Assembly (NCBI GenBank): GCA_947627845.1 | Contig: CANQXQ010000006.1 | Span: forward strand, 1 to 33,634 | Reading direction: 5' to 3' | DNA: 33,634 bases | From: an uncultured Bacilli bacterium | Lineage (GTDB): Bacteria > Bacillota_I > Bacilli_A > RF39 > UBA660 | Shown here: positions 33,593 through 33,634 of the stretch, piece by piece | Layout of the letters: every line of letters begins with the position of its first letter | Numbering within the stretch: position 1 is the stretch's first letter | Notes under the pieces: model-generated | Database searches by the model: none | What the model saw: the letters and a program-made list of their open reading frames with translations, nothing else | What the model was told of the DNA's origin: nothing | Made by a program: the position numbers and the translations under genes

Positions 33593-33634
33593 CTAAGCCT
33601 ATAAGGCTTTAATATTTACCAGCACACATACGAA

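Noticed and set aside
1-33634. Mycoplasma genetic code (TGA as Trp)
   Set aside because: TGA ends the epimerase and spoIIP genes and tryptophan is encoded by TGG.

Overview
The window looks like chromosomal DNA from a very AT-rich, spore-forming Firmicute of the Bacilli/Mollicutes-related gut type (RF39- or Erysipelotrichales-like). The signs are strong A+T bias with A/T-ending codons, good Shine-Dalgarno sites, a spore protease (gpr) and a spoIIP homologue, pyruvate:ferredoxin oxidoreductase, and peptidoglycan genes. TGA serves as a stop (e.g. at 8054-8056), so the Mycoplasma code is excluded. Most genes lie on the minus strand.

Left part (1-13.4 kb, minus strand unless stated): a multi-pass membrane protein; an orphan small RNA on the plus strand (about 1829-1930); nifJ (PFOR); a compact locus at 5.48-5.69 kb that looks like a type I toxin-antitoxin pair; cysE; yebC; an operon of ZIP transporter, NAD-dependent epimerase and patatin phospholipase; two zinc-ribbon membrane proteins; and a GT2-TPR glycosyltransferase.

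Middle part (13.4-20.6 kb): two collagen-like Gly-X-Y proteins with BclA-like tails sit next to the glycosyltransferase. They are preceded by a three-gene module made of a PrgI-like membrane protein and a VirB4-family ATPase split into two coupled genes. No relaxase, VirD4 or other conjugation gene is visible. A protein of unknown function and a divergent, solitary GspE/PilB-type ATPase follow.

Cell-envelope and sporulation part (20.6-33.6 kb): a murG-murB-divIB-queH operon, then yqxA-like, spoIIP, gpr and rpsT in an order resembling B. subtilis rpsT-gpr-spoIIP-yqxA. That order is interrupted twice. The first insertion is a 1137-residue protein with eight repeats. The second is a secreted/anchored protein with a GC-rich C-terminal patch typical of a diversity-generating-retroelement (DGR) variable region, with a divergent tandem-HTH regulator. 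The SpoIIP homologue has lost its expected zinc ligands. A transglutaminase-like protein ends the window.

The most interesting points are the DGR-like variable region, the SpoIIP pseudoenzyme, the stand-alone PrgI/split-VirB4 module beside collagen-like proteins, the type I toxin-antitoxin candidate and the octarepeat protein. No tRNA, rRNA, CRISPR array or intact transposase was found. All residue positions and base counts were made by eye.
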